Part shown: positions 12,938 through 13,386 of the stretch, piece after piece | Position numbering within the stretch: the first letter of the stretch is position 1 | Layout: each line of letters begins with the position of its first letter | Source: an uncultured Duganella sp. | GTDB lineage: Bacteria; Pseudomonadota; Gammaproteobacteria; Burkholderiales; Burkholderiaceae | NCBI GenBank assembly: GCA_946482635.1 | Contig: CAMLSG010000150.1 | Coordinates: 1 to 13,386 of the forward strand | DNA length: 13,386 nt | Reading direction: 5' to 3' | Program-made: the position numbers and the translations under genes | Notes under the pieces: model-generated | What the model saw: the letters and a program-made list of their open reading frames with translations, nothing else | Told to the model about the DNA's origin: nothing | Database searches by the model: none

Positions 12938-13386
12938 TTAATGCGATGCAGCTCCTGTGATCGGACGAATTGAACTTGTAAGCCTGTCCCACAACTCGAT
13001 AACTTCGTCATCAGTAAGGCTAGGTAGGCCCCCTAGCATGTTCCCTTCCACACCGGTATGCAAATCAAGGGTTAAAACCGGAAGTTCCAGGTTATTCGGC
13101 GCGCCTTGGCTAACGAATGCAAACTCATGAAATGATCCGTACTTCCCCTGCGGGGGTCTTCGCAACAAGGCTTCAAAACCCATCCAATTCGCGATGCGAC
13201 GCTCTCCACGCCGAAGAGACTTTATTCGCGCATACCACTCTCCGTTTCCAGTCGCGTTAGCTTGTTCCTCCGCAGCGCGCATCCGCGGCTCAAGTGCATC
13301 GGAATCGATGAGGCGGGTTTTGAATATCATTTCCAGTGAAAAATGAACGTCGTCAAACTCCTGCAGGCGAACGCCCAACGTGGTCA
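12938..13386 (-). CDS. Unrecognised protein, incomplete at right edge
   Basis: The reading frame runs to the window edge, so the N-terminus is missing; a TTG at 13378 is not a convincing start because the frame stays open upstream. About 148 residues are visible. They are hydrophilic with scattered aromatic residues (NGEWYARIKSLRRGERRIAN, YGSFHEFAFV, LPVLTLDLHTGVEGNMLGGL) and end in a helix (DDEVIELWDRL) before SSIRPITGAASH. There is no signal peptide or membrane span in view. I recognise no family. Its place next to a PAAR gene and its size would suit an immunity protein or adaptor of a secretion effector, but order and sequence do not prove that. It probably shares a transcript with the PAAR gene. 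Confidence 0.6.
   Translation of the reverse strand, partial: TTLGVRLQEFDDVHFSLEMIFKTRLIDSDALEPRMRAAEEQANATGNGEWYARIKSLRRGERRIANWMGFEALLRRPPQGKYGSFHEFAFVSQGAPNNLELPVLTLDLHTGVEGNMLGGLPSLTDDEVIELWDRLTSSIRPITGAASH

Overview
The window looks like a GC-rich betaproteobacterial chromosome segment, most likely from a Massilia/Duganella-like member of the Oxalobacteraceae. That placement is inference. It rests on a PEP-CTERM sorting signal of the VPLP type, a lipoprotein GH74 xyloglucanase, GC-rich codon use and strong Shine-Dalgarno sites. No rRNA, tRNA, CRISPR array or insertion sequence was recognised.

Layout. (1) 1-890: a complete HicB-type antitoxin, then about 460 bases without a convincing gene that hold short decayed-looking coding fragments. 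(2) 890-2849: a small single-span membrane protein followed 19 bases later by a 546-residue helical-repeat-like protein of a conserved family with no firmly known function. (3) 2932-4593: an orphan TonB/TolA-like energy-transducing protein with an S-x3-H membrane anchor, a proline-rich linker, a charged helix of about 250 residues and a TonB-type C-terminal domain. (4) 4659-8443: a TetR-type regulator, a lipoprotein GH74 endo-xyloglucanase with nine Asp-box motifs and both catalytic aspartates, and a PEP-CTERM secreted protein ending at a hairpin terminator; this looks like a xyloglucan-use or cell-surface glycan locus. (5) 8588-11591: three genes with overlapping start/stop codons: a lipoprotein cytochrome c5-like protein, a Tat-exported aldonolactone-oxidase-type flavoenzyme and an apparently exported fold-type III PLP enzyme of the DSD1/D-threonine aldolase superfamily. 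(6) Minus strand from 11606 to the right edge: a RES-domain toxin and its Xre/MbcA-type antitoxin, a stand-alone PAAR spike-tip protein, and an unrecognised gene that runs off the right edge.

How the parts may work together. The best candidate for an under-described system is the 8588-11591 triad. Its architecture predicts a periplasmic pathway in which the flavoenzyme oxidises an aldonolactone- or alditol-like substrate and hands electrons to the membrane-tethered cytochrome c, with a PLP enzyme made in the same translationally coupled unit. The PLP enzyme keeps the Schiff-base lysine region but seems to lack the usual metal-binding His-x-Cys/Asp motif of characterised relatives. The GH74/PEP-CTERM pair and the TonB-like protein would suit an organism that handles plant polysaccharides at its outer surface. 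Both ends of the window carry toxin-antitoxin or secretion-tip genes, so the core is flanked by accessory DNA.
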